Shown: positions 43,417 to 51,917 of the stretch, piece after piece
How the letters are laid out: every line of letters starts with the position of its first letter
How positions within the stretch are numbered: position 1 is the stretch's first letter
Assembly: GCF_021277265.1 (NCBI RefSeq)
Contig: NZ_JAJSOH010000003.1
Coordinates: 124,001-188,000 of the forward strand
Direction: 5' to 3'
From: Kineosporia rhizophila
GTDB taxonomy: Bacteria > Actinomycetota > Actinomycetes > Actinomycetales > Kineosporiaceae
Length of the DNA: 64,000 bases
Made by a program: the position numbers and the translations under genes
The notes under the pieces: model-generated
What the model saw: only the letters and a program-made list of their open reading frames with translations
Databases searched by the model: none
Told to the model about the DNA's origin: nothing

Positions 43417-45291
43417 TCAGGCCCGGGGGCGGTAGGGGATCCGGATCGTGATGCTGGTGCCGGCCCCCGGCGGGCTCACGATCGCCAGGGTTCCCCCGGC
43501 CACGTCGATGCGGTCGTGCAGGCCGATCAGCCCGGAACCGGTGCCGGTGCGGGCACCCCCGACCCCGTCGTCGGTGACCACCAGGTCCAGGACGCTCCCG
43601 TCGGTGCGGGCCGAGATCGTGACCTCGGACGCCTGCGCGTACTTGGCGGTGTTGGTCAGGGCCTCGGCCGCGGCGAAGTACGCGGCGACCTCGACCGCGT
43701 CGGGCAGCCGGGTGGGGATGGCGATCGACAGCGAGACCGGCACGGGGGAGCGCCGGGCCAGGGTCTTCAGGGCGGCCGCCAGACCGCCGCGGGACAGGAT
43801 GGCGGGGTGGATGCCGCGAGAGAGCTCCTGCAGGTCGGTGTGGATCTGCGACAGCGTCTCCACGCAGTGGTCGAGTCTGCCTCTCAGCTGCGGGAACTCG
43901 GCGGGCACGGCGGCCTGGGTGGCCCGTAGCTCCAGGCCGAGCGAGACGATGCGCTGCTGGGCGCCGTCGTGCAGGTCGCGCTCGATGGTGCGCCGGGCCT
44001 GGTCGGCGGCGGCCACGACGCGGGCGCGGGAGCGGGTGAGCTGGGCCCGGGTCTCGCTGTTGTACACGGCCGTGGCGATCAGGTCGGCGAAGTCGGTCAT
44101 CCGGGCCTGGATGTCCGGTGCGGGCGGGTGCTCGCCGATGCCGACCACCACCGCTCCCCAGGTGCGGCCGTCCACGGTGATCGGCACCCCGATGCCCCGG
44201 ACGAAGGCCCGCCGGCGCAGGCGCCCGGCCACCGGCCCGGTCGCCTCGGCGTAGTCCACGGCGACCGGTTCACCGGTCTCGAACACGATCGTGCAGACGT
44301 TGTGGCCACCGACCCGGAAGCGCTCGCCGATCACGAGACGGCTCTCGTCACCGTCCTCGTCCTCGGCGGCCAGCACCTCGTACTGGACGCTTCGCGCTCC
44401 GTCCTCACCGGCGTCCTCAGGCTTTTCGGGGTTCTCGAAGCGGACCACCGAGACGTGCTCGGCGTCGAGGCTGCGAGCCAGCTCGGAGGCGGCGACGCCG
44501 TGCACCTCGTCGGGCTCGGCCCGCGAGGCGACCAGCGTGGCGGTCCGGCGCAGGGCAGCCTGCTGGCGGGCCAGGTCGGCGGTCTGCCGGTGCAGGGTCT
44601 CCCGGTCGCGGGCCGCGGCCAGGAGCGCCTCCAGAGCCGGCACCACCCGCCGCACCCGCCGGGCATCGCCGGGCGCGAGCTGGCCGGGCACCATCAGCGA
44701 GCCCACCGGTGTGGCGCCGTCGTGCAACAGGATGCGTTGCTGACCTGGTGTGGGCTCCTGCTCGGGCGCACCCAGAACGGCGCTTCCCGGCGGTAGTTCC
44801 AGCACCTCGGCCAGCCGGGTGCTCGCGGTGTCGAGCATCTGCGCCGGGTTCACCTCGCGCAGCATGGTCCGCGCCAGTTCGGCTAGCAGGTCGGCCTCTC
44901 TGCGGCGCTGCTCCGACTCGGCCGCGCGCAGCCGGGACTGGCCCACCAGCACGTTGGTCAGCAGCGCGAGCACGGTGAACACGATGACGGCCGGCACCAG
45001 CGAGTCGCTGTTCTCCAGCACGTGGACGTAGGCGTAGGCGGCGGCGCTCGCGGCCGACGTGGCCAGGGCGAGGCCGAACTCCCAGCTCGCCGAGATCACC
45101 AGGACACCGAAGAGGAACAGGGCCCCGAAGGCGCTGTCCGGGGCGATCTGGGTGAGCAGATGCACCAGGAACACCTCGGCCGCGATCAGCCCGGCCGCGA
45201 CCACCACCCCCAGACCCAGCGGTGGGGGCGTGGGACGCAGCACTTTCAGCAGCAGGCGCTCACGGCGGGTGGGGGCATCGTGCTCGGTCAC
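43417..45291 (-). CDS. Membrane sensor histidine kinase (HisKA_3 type)
   Basis: A 624-residue kinase. The N-terminus has four hydrophobic helices (about residues 24-120), as in DUF4118/MASE-type sensors. Two GAF-like domains follow (second at ~280-420). The dimerisation box is RRTIERDLHDGAQQRIVSLGLEL (phospho-His) and the ATP lid is VTDDGVGG...GTGSGLIGLHDRI...GAGTSITIRIP. GTG 45291 is chosen since it precedes MTEHDAPTRRERLLLKVLR; longer frames cross the divergent gene's promoter. It is likely paired with the NarL-type regulator 0.5 kb upstream (inference). Confidence 0.9.
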   Translation of the reverse strand: MTEHDAPTRRERLLLKVLRPTPPPLGLGVVVAAGLIAAEVFLVHLLTQIAPDSAFGALFLFGVLVISASWEFGLALATSAASAAAYAYVHVLENSDSLVPAVIVFTVLALLTNVLVGQSRLRAAESEQRRREADLLAELARTMLREVNPAQMLDTASTRLAEVLELPPGSAVLGAPEQEPTPGQQRILLHDGATPVGSLMVPGQLAPGDARRVRRVVPALEALLAAARDRETLHRQTADLARQQAALRRTATLVASRAEPDEVHGVAASELARSLDAEHVSVVRFENPEKPEDAGEDGARSVQYEVLAAEDEDGDESRLVIGERFRVGGHNVCTIVFETGEPVAVDYAEATGPVAGRLRRRAFVRGIGVPITVDGRTWGAVVVGIGEHPPAPDIQARMTDFADLIATAVYNSETRAQLTRSRARVVAAADQARRTIERDLHDGAQQRIVSLGLELRATQAAVPAEFPQLRGRLDHCVETLSQIHTDLQELSRGIHPAILSRGGLAAALKTLARRSPVPVSLSIAIPTRLPDAVEVAAYFAAAEALTNTAKYAQASEVTISARTDGSVLDLVVTDDGVGGARTGTGSGLIGLHDRIDVAGGTLAIVSPPGAGTSITIRIPYRPRA

Positions 45292-45390
45292 GTCGCACAG
45301 GCTCACGAACGCCCACCCCGGACGGGCAAAGGTGCCGCTAGCGGGAATGTGCCCACCGCAGTGCTCTGCCACGCTGGTCGAATGAGGTAC

Positions 45391-45762
45391 ATGGACCACC
45401 GCTGTCTGATCGTGGACGACAGCCCGACGTACTGCGCAGCGGTACGCGACATGCTGGAGGCCGCGGGGATGACCGTGGTGGCCACCGCCGCGACGCTGGC
45501 CGAGGCCGTCGAGGCGGCGAACACCCACCGGCCCGACCTCGCCCTGGTCGACATCGACCTGGGCGCCGAGAGCGGGTTCGACGTGGTCGAGGCCCTGCAG
45601 AAGGTCGAGGTGCCCACGCCGGCCGTGATCCTGGTCTCGACCCACGACCCGGACGACTTCGCCGAGATGATCGCGGACAGCTCGGCCATCGGTTTTCTCC
45701 AGAAGTTCGGGCTCTCGGCCGAGCTCATCGCCCAGATGGTGGCCGGGCACCCGCGGAACTGA
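45391..45762 (+). CDS. Stand-alone response regulator receiver
   Basis: A 123-residue CheY-like receiver without output domain. The acidic pocket is IVDDSP, the phospho-Asp is in LALVDIDLG, the switch Ser/Thr in VSTHD, and the Lys in FLQKFG. ATG 45391 or ATG 45382 may start the protein (GAGG at 45385). It lies on the opposite strand between the histidine kinase and the NarL regulator and could serve as a phosphate sink or a link to another partner (inference). Confidence 0.88.
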   Translation: MDHRCLIVDDSPTYCAAVRDMLEAAGMTVVATAATLAEAVEAANTHRPDLALVDIDLGAESGFDVVEALQKVEVPTPAVILVSTHDPDDFAEMIADSSAIGFLQKFGLSAELIAQMVAGHPRN

Positions 45763-45772
45763 GACGCCACGC

Positions 45773-46450
45773 TCAGGAGATGGTGTCGAGGTAGAGGATC
45801 ACGGCCCGCACCCGCCGGTGGTCGTCCGCGGTGTCGGCCAGGCCGAGCTTGGACAGGATGCTCTTCACGTGCTTCTCGACGGTGCCCTCGGTGATCCACA
45901 TGCGCCGGGCGATCCCGCCGTTCGACAGCCCCTCGGCCATCAGCACGAGCACCTCCCGCTCGCGGTTGCTCAGCGCGGCCAGCGGGTCGTCCCGGCGCCG
46001 GGCCGAGACCAGCTCCTGGATCAGCGCCGGGTCGATCACGGAGGCACCGTCGGCGATCCGCCGGGCGGTGTCGATGAAGTCGGCCACGTCGGTGACCCGG
46101 CTCTTGAGCAGGTAGCCGATGCCGCGCCCACCGTCGAGCAGTTCCAGGGCGTGCTCCACCTCCACGTGCGCGGAGAGCAGCAGCATGGCCACGTCGGGGA
46201 ACTCGCGCCGGATCTTCAGGGCCGCGTCCAGGCCCTCCGCAGTGTGCGTCGGGGGCATCCGGATGTCGATGACCGCCAGCTGCGGCGGCTGCTCACGGAT
46301 GGCCGAGACGAGCTCCTCGGCATCGCCCGCCTGCGCCACCACCTCGAACCCGGAGCGGGACAGCAGACTGGCCACACCCTCCCGCAGCAGCACGTCGTCA
46401 TCAGCGACAATCACTCGCAGTGACGCATCGACGGTGCCGGGGGAGGTCAT
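45773..46450 (-). CDS. NarL/LuxR family response regulator
   Basis: A 225-residue two-domain regulator. Receiver: VIVADDDVLLREG, phospho-Asp in AVIDIRMPPTHTAEG, Lys in YLLKSRV. The output domain is LuxR-type: LSNREREVLVLMAEGLSNGGIARRMWITEGTVEKHVKSILSKLGL. The pattern with 'DIRMPPTHTAEG' is the actinobacterial NarL group partnered with HisKA_3 kinases. Convergent with the receiver gene (10 nt) and in the same direction as the kinase gene. Confidence 0.93.
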   Translation of the reverse strand: MTSPGTVDASLRVIVADDDVLLREGVASLLSRSGFEVVAQAGDAEELVSAIREQPPQLAVIDIRMPPTHTAEGLDAALKIRREFPDVAMLLLSAHVEVEHALELLDGGRGIGYLLKSRVTDVADFIDTARRIADGASVIDPALIQELVSARRRDDPLAALSNREREVLVLMAEGLSNGGIARRMWITEGTVEKHVKSILSKLGLADTADDHRRVRAVILYLDTIS

Positions 46451-46540
46451 GCGAGGACGTTAGGGACTCTGGCTGCCGGTGAACAAGTGTCCTGATGAGC
46501 GGTGCTCGTCACGAGTGTCTGCGCCGGCGGGAAGGGCAGC

Positions 46541-47407
46541 TCAGTCGAGGCGGACGTCGAACACGGTGAGGTGTTCGTTCTCGGCCCGTTCCACCGGGCG
46601 GGCCTGCCGTCCGATCGGCGTGGCCCGGTGCTGCTGCAGATAGTTCTCGAAGGCCAGGTGTTGCTTGTAGTCAAGGGCAGCCTCCTGCACGGGGGAGAAC
46701 GGGCCTGGCTCGACCGGGCTGAAGGTGACCTCGAGCCGGCGCGGCAAGGTGCCGGAAAGCACAGTCAGGTGCTGACCACATCGATGGTGGACGTCCTGAG
46801 TCAGTTCGTCGGCCTCGCCCGCTTCCAGCGGGCGGGCCACCGCGCGGGTGATCACCATCTCCAGGGTCCGGGCGTCAGCGGTCGGTGTTTCCGGCACCGC
46901 CGTCCAGGAGATGCCCGAAGGGCCGAGTCCACCGGCAGTCAGAGCCTCCCGGAAAGCGCCGGAGACCAGCGGCAGGTCGGCGGAGAGCACAGCGAACGCC
47001 CCGATCTGCTCCGCGGCCTCGGTGGGGATCCCGATCCGCCACAACAGACCGACCCACGCAGTCTCCGGGGCCGGGACCACGTGCGTCCGCAATTGGGCCG
47101 GTTCGAAACGGGAGACCTCTTCGGCCACGTCGAGATAGAAGTCCTCGGTGAGCCGGCGCAGCTCCAGCTGCTCACGCCGCGCCCGGAAGTCGAAAGGCTC
47201 CTTCAGATCACTGAGCGGCACCGACGCCCGCCGCAGCAGATCCAGCCGCTGGGCCGGCCCGAGCTGGGCCCGGTCGTAGTAGCGGTAGCCGGTGCTGGGC
47301 TCGACGAAGGAAGGCAACAGGATGCCGCGCTGGTGGTACAGCCTCAGCGCCTTGGGGCTCAGGCCGGTGAGGGCGGCGAACTCGCCCGCTGTGAATTCCC
47401 GGGTCAT
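46541..47407 (-). CDS. MerR family regulator
   Basis: A 288-residue MerR protein. The winged helix opens FTAGEFAALTGLSPKALRLYHQRGILLPSFVEPSTGYRYYDRAQLGPAQRLDLLRRASVPLSDLK, followed by a long effector part (GyrI-like, ~110-288, ending LENYLQ..-like FENYLQQHRATPIGRQARPVERAENEHLTVFDV). It lies 33 nt behind the MmyB-like regulator on the same strand. A decayed partial copy of this gene exists at 51742-51892. Confidence 0.88.
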   Translation of the reverse strand: MTREFTAGEFAALTGLSPKALRLYHQRGILLPSFVEPSTGYRYYDRAQLGPAQRLDLLRRASVPLSDLKEPFDFRARREQLELRRLTEDFYLDVAEEVSRFEPAQLRTHVVPAPETAWVGLLWRIGIPTEAAEQIGAFAVLSADLPLVSGAFREALTAGGLGPSGISWTAVPETPTADARTLEMVITRAVARPLEAGEADELTQDVHHRCGQHLTVLSGTLPRRLEVTFSPVEPGPFSPVQEAALDYKQHLAFENYLQQHRATPIGRQARPVERAENEHLTVFDVRLD

Positions 47408-47440
47408 GGGTTCAGCGTGAAGGTGGCCCCAGGGGACAGG

Positions 47441-48328
47441 TCAACCCGCCGATGGCTGAGGTGCCGTCCTCGAGGAGGCCGACAGGGCGCCGAGTAGCTG
47501 CAGGCCCTCCGCTGCGGGGGTGCCGGGTTCGGCGTAGTACATGAGCCAGAGCACCCCCTGGCCGTCGGCGACGTCGAGGTATTCGTAGTTCAGGTCGAGA
47601 TCGCCGACCTGAGGGTGGTGGAACAGCTTCTGGCCGTTGCTGAGAGGGCGCACGTCGTGGCCGGCCCAGCGCACACGGAAGTACTCGTTGCGGGTGGACA
47701 GTTCGCCCACGAGGTTGGACAGGCTCTTGTCGTAGGGGTTGCGGCCGGCTGCTGCCCTCAGGATCGCCACCACCGGCTCGGCGACGCTCTCCCAGTCGCG
47801 ATGCAGGGTGCGGGCTGCCGGGTCCAGGAAGATGAAGCGGGGCAGGTTCCGGATCTCTCCCGGGGGCAGCGGGTTCCTGAACATGGGTGAGTACAGTTCC
47901 TCGCCCAGCGCATTGGCGCCCAGCACGTCGCCCTTCTCGCTGACCATGATCACTGCAGCGCCGGTGACGGTGTCGACCAGCGTCTGCAGGCCCGGCCGAG
48001 CCTGTGGGACATCCTTGCGGGGGCGGGTGCGACGGGGAGCTGGGCCGAGGGCCCGCACCAGGTCGAAGAGGTGGGCCCGTTCGGTGTCGCTCAACTGCAG
48101 GGCCTGGGCCACACCGTGCAGGACCTCGTCGGACGCTCCCCGGGCCCGGCCCTGCTCCAGCCGCGTGTAGTACTCGACGCTGACCCCCGCCAGGTGCGCC
48201 ACCTCCTCGCGCCGCAGGCCGGCGACCCGGCGACGTCGGCCCTGCGGCTGCGCGATCCCGGCCTGTTCCGGCCTCAGCCGGGCGCGGCGCGTGGCCAGGA
48301 ACTGCGTCAGGTCGCGGCGGGAGTCCAT
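47441..48328 (-). CDS. MmyB-like XRE family regulator
   Basis: A 295-residue regulator. The N-terminal helix-turn-helix has RRVAGLRREEVAHLAGVSVEYYTRLEQGRARGASDEVLHGVAQAL, the hallmark of actinobacterial MmyB-type proteins. A PAS-like ligand domain follows (about 115-270; MVSEKGDVLGANALGEELYSPM, VRWAGHDVRPLSNGQKLFHHPQVGDLDLNYEYL). Members usually regulate an adjacent oxidoreductase gene; here the divergent zinc alcohol dehydrogenase with an inverted repeat between fits that. Confidence 0.9.
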   Translation of the reverse strand: MDSRRDLTQFLATRRARLRPEQAGIAQPQGRRRRVAGLRREEVAHLAGVSVEYYTRLEQGRARGASDEVLHGVAQALQLSDTERAHLFDLVRALGPAPRRTRPRKDVPQARPGLQTLVDTVTGAAVIMVSEKGDVLGANALGEELYSPMFRNPLPPGEIRNLPRFIFLDPAARTLHRDWESVAEPVVAILRAAAGRNPYDKSLSNLVGELSTRNEYFRVRWAGHDVRPLSNGQKLFHHPQVGDLDLNYEYLDVADGQGVLWLMYYAEPGTPAAEGLQLLGALSASSRTAPQPSAG

Positions 48329-48358
48329 GGCTCAAAGCATGGCAGCGTCCGCCCGCGT

Positions 48359-48398
48359 AACCAGGCCCTGCGAGGACCACCCCGGGCAGGGCCTGGTT
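48359..48398. promoter_or_regulatory. Inverted-repeat operator of MmyB-type regulator
   Basis: Perfect 13-bp arms AACCAGGCCCTGC (48359-48371) and its complement (48386-48398), 14-nt spacer, between the divergent regulator and dehydrogenase genes. Confidence 0.6.
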
Positions 48399-48474
48399 GC
48401 CGTTGCCGGCGGCGCCTTGAATCGAGGTCGTCCCGGGCCGAACCCCGGGCCGGGAGCGATCAGAAGGAAACATC

Positions 48475-49500
48475 ATGCGTGCAGCCCTGTTGTTCGGCGC
48501 CGGCGACGTCCGCGTCGAGAACATTCCCGACCCCACTCTCCAGCGCCCCACCGACGCGATCGTGCGGGTCGTGCTCTCCTGCATCTGCGGGAGCGACCTG
48601 CACGACTACCGAGGCCTGCCTGCCCAGCAGCAGGGCCTGCAGATGGGCCACGAGATGCTGGGGCTGGTGGAGGAGACCGGTTCCGCGGTCACCGGTCTGA
48701 AGAGGGGCGACCTGGTCGTCGCATCGTGGACCGCGCAGGACAACACGTGTGAGTTCTGCCGGGCCGGCAACCAGGTCAACTGCGTGCACGGGGAGATGCT
48801 CTCGGCGGCGCAGGCCGAACTCGTCCGGATTCCGCAGGCTTCCGGCACGCTCAGGCCGTTGCCGGTGACGTCCGAAGCCGAAGCCCCGCTTCTGCGGTCG
48901 TTGCTGACCCTGGCCGATGTGTACGGCACCGGCCATCACGCCGCCAAGCGGGCCGGTGTGGGCGCGGGAGACACCGTCACCGTCATCGGCGACGGGGCAG
49001 TGGGCCTGCTGGCGGTGCTGGCGGCCCGTCGGCTCGGCGCGGAACAGATCGTTCTGATGGGCCGGCACCGGGCCCGTACCGACCTGGGCCGCGAGTTCGG
49101 CGCCACCGACGTGGTCGCCGAACGCGGTGAGGAGGGTGTCGCCGCAGTGCGCGACCTGACCGCCGGTGGGTCGGCGAAGGTCATCGAGGCGGTGGGACAC
49201 CGGCCCGCCTACGACCAGGCCGTGGGCGTGGTCCGGCCCGGCGGCGTGATCAGCCGGGTCGGTGTGCCGCAGTACGAGGAAGCCCCGATCGGCGTGAGCA
49301 GCCTGTTCTTCCGCGGCATCACGCTGACCGGCGGCCCCGCTCCGGTGCGCTCCTACATGGATGAGCTGCTGCCCGGCATCCTCGACGGAACCGTCAATCC
49401 AGGCAGGGTTTTCGACAGCAGTATCGGCCTCACGGATGTGCCCAAGGGATACGCGGCCATGGATGCTCGGGAGTCGCTGAAGGTTCTCGTCGAACTCTGA
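48475..49500 (+). CDS. Zinc-dependent alcohol dehydrogenase family protein
   Basis: A 341-residue medium-chain dehydrogenase. Catalytic zinc ligands are in CICGSDLHDYRG and GHEMLG; the NAD(P) fold is VIGDGAVGLLAVLAARRLGAE. The structural zinc lobe is reduced to three Cys (NTCEFCRAGNQVNC), so one of four ligands may be missing. The start has GAAGGAAA upstream. It is divergent from the MmyB-like regulator. The substrate is unknown; quinone- or aldehyde-reducing roles are common among its relatives. Confidence 0.9.
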   Translation: MRAALLFGAGDVRVENIPDPTLQRPTDAIVRVVLSCICGSDLHDYRGLPAQQQGLQMGHEMLGLVEETGSAVTGLKRGDLVVASWTAQDNTCEFCRAGNQVNCVHGEMLSAAQAELVRIPQASGTLRPLPVTSEAEAPLLRSLLTLADVYGTGHHAAKRAGVGAGDTVTVIGDGAVGLLAVLAARRLGAEQIVLMGRHRARTDLGREFGATDVVAERGEEGVAAVRDLTAGGSAKVIEAVGHRPAYDQAVGVVRPGGVISRVGVPQYEEAPIGVSSLFFRGITLTGGPAPVRSYMDELLPGILDGTVNPGRVFDSSIGLTDVPKGYAAMDARESLKVLVEL

Positions 49501-49506
49501 ACGGTC

Positions 49507-49635
49507 TCAGCCGGCTACGTGGTACAGCCGCTGGTTGCAGAACTCTTCGAAGCCTCCCCCGGCGCGCTCGCCGAACAGATCAGAGACCTTTTGGGCGATC
49601 GCGGCCCGTTCGGTGAGGCTGACCGGCCTGGCCAA
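49507..49635 (-). pseudogene. Possible 3' gene remnant
   Basis: A 42-codon frame that ends in a stop and reads LARPVSLTERAAIAQKVSDL then FGERAGGGFEEFCNQRLYHV and AG. It has protein-like composition and good codon third-position GC, but there is no ribosome site and a stop lies shortly upstream at 49666. I do not recognise the family. It could also be chance. Confidence 0.3.
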
Positions 49636-49882
49636 CCGGCGTCGCTGGCTGGCCGCGGTCGAGGCTCAGGAGGCCGATGCCCAGCCTCACGGCTCGACCG
49701 CGCCACCGGCCGGGTCCCGACTCAGGATGCAGCTGCGCTCATTGCTGGAGGTCGGTTGATGGTCTTCTGCGTGCTGTCATGGAAGCCCAGCGGGTGACTC
49801 CGAGCGACCAGACATGGACCTTGCCGCTTCGGCCTGACGCCGAGGGGCACGATTGACCAAGCCGAAGACTGCGCGTGGCGTT

Positions 49883-49916
49883 GACTTGGGGTTTACTATT
49901 CAGAAAACCCCAAGTC
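49883..49916. promoter_or_regulatory. Inverted repeat before the AlbA-domain gene
   Basis: Perfect 12-bp arms GACTTGGGGTTT (49883-49894) and its complement (49905-49916), 10-nt AT-rich spacer, 23 nt upstream of the TTG start. Likely operator overlapping the promoter, perhaps for autoregulation by the downstream protein. Confidence 0.55.
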
Positions 49917-49938
49917 CACAACCGGCGAGGAGCATGAC

Positions 49939-51711
49939 TTGGCTGTTCAGCCTGGCGGAGAGGTCTGGGAAGACCGGCGCAAGCTCGCGGCAGCGGTGGA
50001 CAAGGCACTGGCGCTGCTGCTCACGGGGGCGACCGCTGACGCAGCCGAAGTCGAAGGTGTTGACTTCAAGGAAGAGGCCGGGCGCCGCGCCCGCGGTGGG
50101 GTGATCCTGCCCGGTCAGCCCCGGAGTGACGCAGTTGCTTCGCAACTGGCCGACGAGGCGGCCTGCCTGGCGAACACGCCAGGTGGCGGAGCACTGATCG
50201 TCGGAGTCGCGGACGACGGGCGGGCGATCGGGGCAGCTTCGGAACGGGACTGGCTTCGGCACCGGATCCACGAACGGGTCGACCTGGCACCGGCGATCGA
50301 GGAGCGCTTCCTGCCGGACGGCACCCGCCTCCTGGTCATCATGGTGGCCGAATCGCGCGAACCCGTGGAGAACACCAAGGATCAACTGCGGTGGAGAGTG
50401 GGTGCCGGCTGCGCCCCGATCGACCGGTCGGAGTGGTGGGCAGAACGTCTGAGGCGGCAGGGCAGTGATCCTCTGGCTGCCGAGACGTCCAAGACCCTGG
50501 CCGACATCACTCCGGGAGCCATGTCGGCCGCGAAGCGTCTGCTGCGCGGGACCGCCAAGAGCGACCTGAACGATCACAGCGATCGCGAGTACCTCTCGCG
50601 CCTCGGCGTTCTACTCCCCAGCGGCCGGCTGACCGCGGCCGGGGTGCACATGTTCTGCCCCGCCCCGAGAACGGTCCTCGAACTGGCCGTCCTCGACGTG
50701 GTCGGCGGGGACGTGATCTCCGGGCCCCCGGACCTGTCCGGGCTGAGCCTGGTCGAGCAGCTCGGCGAGATCGAGGCCCGCCTGGACGTTCTCGACAGCT
50801 CCGTCGTCCTGCAGTCAGGTCTGCAACTGGAACCGGTGCGCCGGATTCCTTGGCCGGCCGTGCGCGAAGCGCTGCTCAACGCGATCGTCCACCGCGACTG
50901 GCTGCCCCTCGAACCCGTACACCTGACCTGGGTTGCGGCCGACGCCAGCCTCGACGTGGTTTCCCCAGGGGGATTCGCGGGCGGGGTGACGAGCGAATCC
51001 GTTCTATCAGCAAGATATTCACGCAATCCTGCACTGGCGGACCTGGCCCGGGCCATGGGGTTGGTGGAACGCCAGGGGATCGGCGTGGACCGGATGTACC
51101 GGGAGATGGTCTCTCTCGGCCATCGTCCACCGACCATCCGGCAAGAGCCAGGTCCACAGGTGCGTACGCGTCTGGTGGGCGGCCAGCCGTTGCCGGCCGT
51201 GATCGCCTCGATCGGGGCGGTCACACCCACCGAGCGCCAGCGGGACCTTCGGGTTGCCCTGGGCCTGTACGTGATGTTGCGTGACGGATTCCTGACCGCT
51301 GCCGCGTTCGCGGCGCTGCTGCAGGTTCCCCTGGACGAGGCGGAGCAGACGCTGGACGTCCTCGCGACCTGCAGCGTGGACGACGAGCCGCTGATCCGTT
51401 CCACCTCTGCAGGTCCCTGGCTCCCGGCTCCCGGCATCATCCGGCGGGCCACGGCAGATGCCCGGTCGCTGGAGCAGGCTCAGCGACGGGGCCTGATGGG
51501 CTGGTACCGGCCGGGTCAGCGGGCGGCAGAGCACCTGGTGCGCACGTATGTAGCTGCCGCGGGGAGAATTTCGAGCGGTGAGCTGGCCGGGATTACCGGG
51601 CTCACCACTCAGGGGGCGCTGAACATGCTCACCCGGATGGAGAACGAGGGGATCGTGAGACGAGGCGCAGCGCAGGGGCGGCGGGCGCACTTCATCGCTG
51701 CTGACCTCTGA
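49939..51711 (+). CDS. AlbA_2/Schlafen-domain ATP-binding regulator
   Basis: A 590-residue protein. The AlbA_2 domain (about residues 40-175) has VEGVDFKEEAGRR and ACLANTPGGGALIVGVADDGRAIG. The middle has an HATPase_c_4-like fragment (AVREALLNAIVHRDW, GLVERQGIGVDRMYREM), and two winged-helix segments are near the C-terminus (ISSGELAGITGLTTQGALNMLTRMENEGIVRRG). A TTG start at 49939 is chosen: GAGGAG (49926-49931) is 7 nt upstream and no ATG is in frame. Such proteins are called transcriptional regulators; some relatives act in phage defence. Its role here is unknown. Confidence 0.85.
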   Translation: MAVQPGGEVWEDRRKLAAAVDKALALLLTGATADAAEVEGVDFKEEAGRRARGGVILPGQPRSDAVASQLADEAACLANTPGGGALIVGVADDGRAIGAASERDWLRHRIHERVDLAPAIEERFLPDGTRLLVIMVAESREPVENTKDQLRWRVGAGCAPIDRSEWWAERLRRQGSDPLAAETSKTLADITPGAMSAAKRLLRGTAKSDLNDHSDREYLSRLGVLLPSGRLTAAGVHMFCPAPRTVLELAVLDVVGGDVISGPPDLSGLSLVEQLGEIEARLDVLDSSVVLQSGLQLEPVRRIPWPAVREALLNAIVHRDWLPLEPVHLTWVAADASLDVVSPGGFAGGVTSESVLSARYSRNPALADLARAMGLVERQGIGVDRMYREMVSLGHRPPTIRQEPGPQVRTRLVGGQPLPAVIASIGAVTPTERQRDLRVALGLYVMLRDGFLTAAAFAALLQVPLDEAEQTLDVLATCSVDDEPLIRSTSAGPWLPAPGIIRRATADARSLEQAQRRGLMGWYRPGQRAAEHLVRTYVAAAGRISSGELAGITGLTTQGALNMLTRMENEGIVRRGAAQGRRAHFIAADL

Positions 51712-51741
51712 CCGAGTCCAGCCTGGACGGTGCCAGAAGGC

Positions 51742-51892
51742 CGGACCGGGAAACCTGCTCGGCCACATCCAGATAGAAGTCCGGGCTCGACGAAGGCAGG
51801 CAGCAGGATGCGAGTTCGCGTTACAGCTTCAGGGCCTTCGGGCTCAGGCCAGTGAGATTCGCGAACTCGCCCGCCGTGAAGTCTCGGGTCCT
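51742..51892 (-). pseudogene. Decayed partial duplicate of the MerR gene
   Basis: Read on the minus strand, this segment gives RDFTAGEFANLTGLSPKALK then L and TAA, with further matches to ILLPxFVEP and, after a deletion, DFYLDVAEQVSR. All match the intact MerR protein encoded at 46541-47407. The start codon has become AGG (51890-51892), a stop follows the helix-turn-helix, and about 60 codons in the middle are missing. It is a clear gene remnant. Confidence 0.8.
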
Positions 51893-51917
51893 GGGGCCAG
51901 GTCAACCGGCCCGAACC

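Larger units (their letters stand above)
49501..49938. other. Gene-poor stretch with a short coding remnant
   Basis: No complete gene is visible here. The left part holds a remnant frame on the minus strand (49507-49635). The middle (about 49640-49870) shows nothing I recognise. The right end contains a perfect inverted repeat just before the AlbA-domain gene. Confidence 0.5.
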
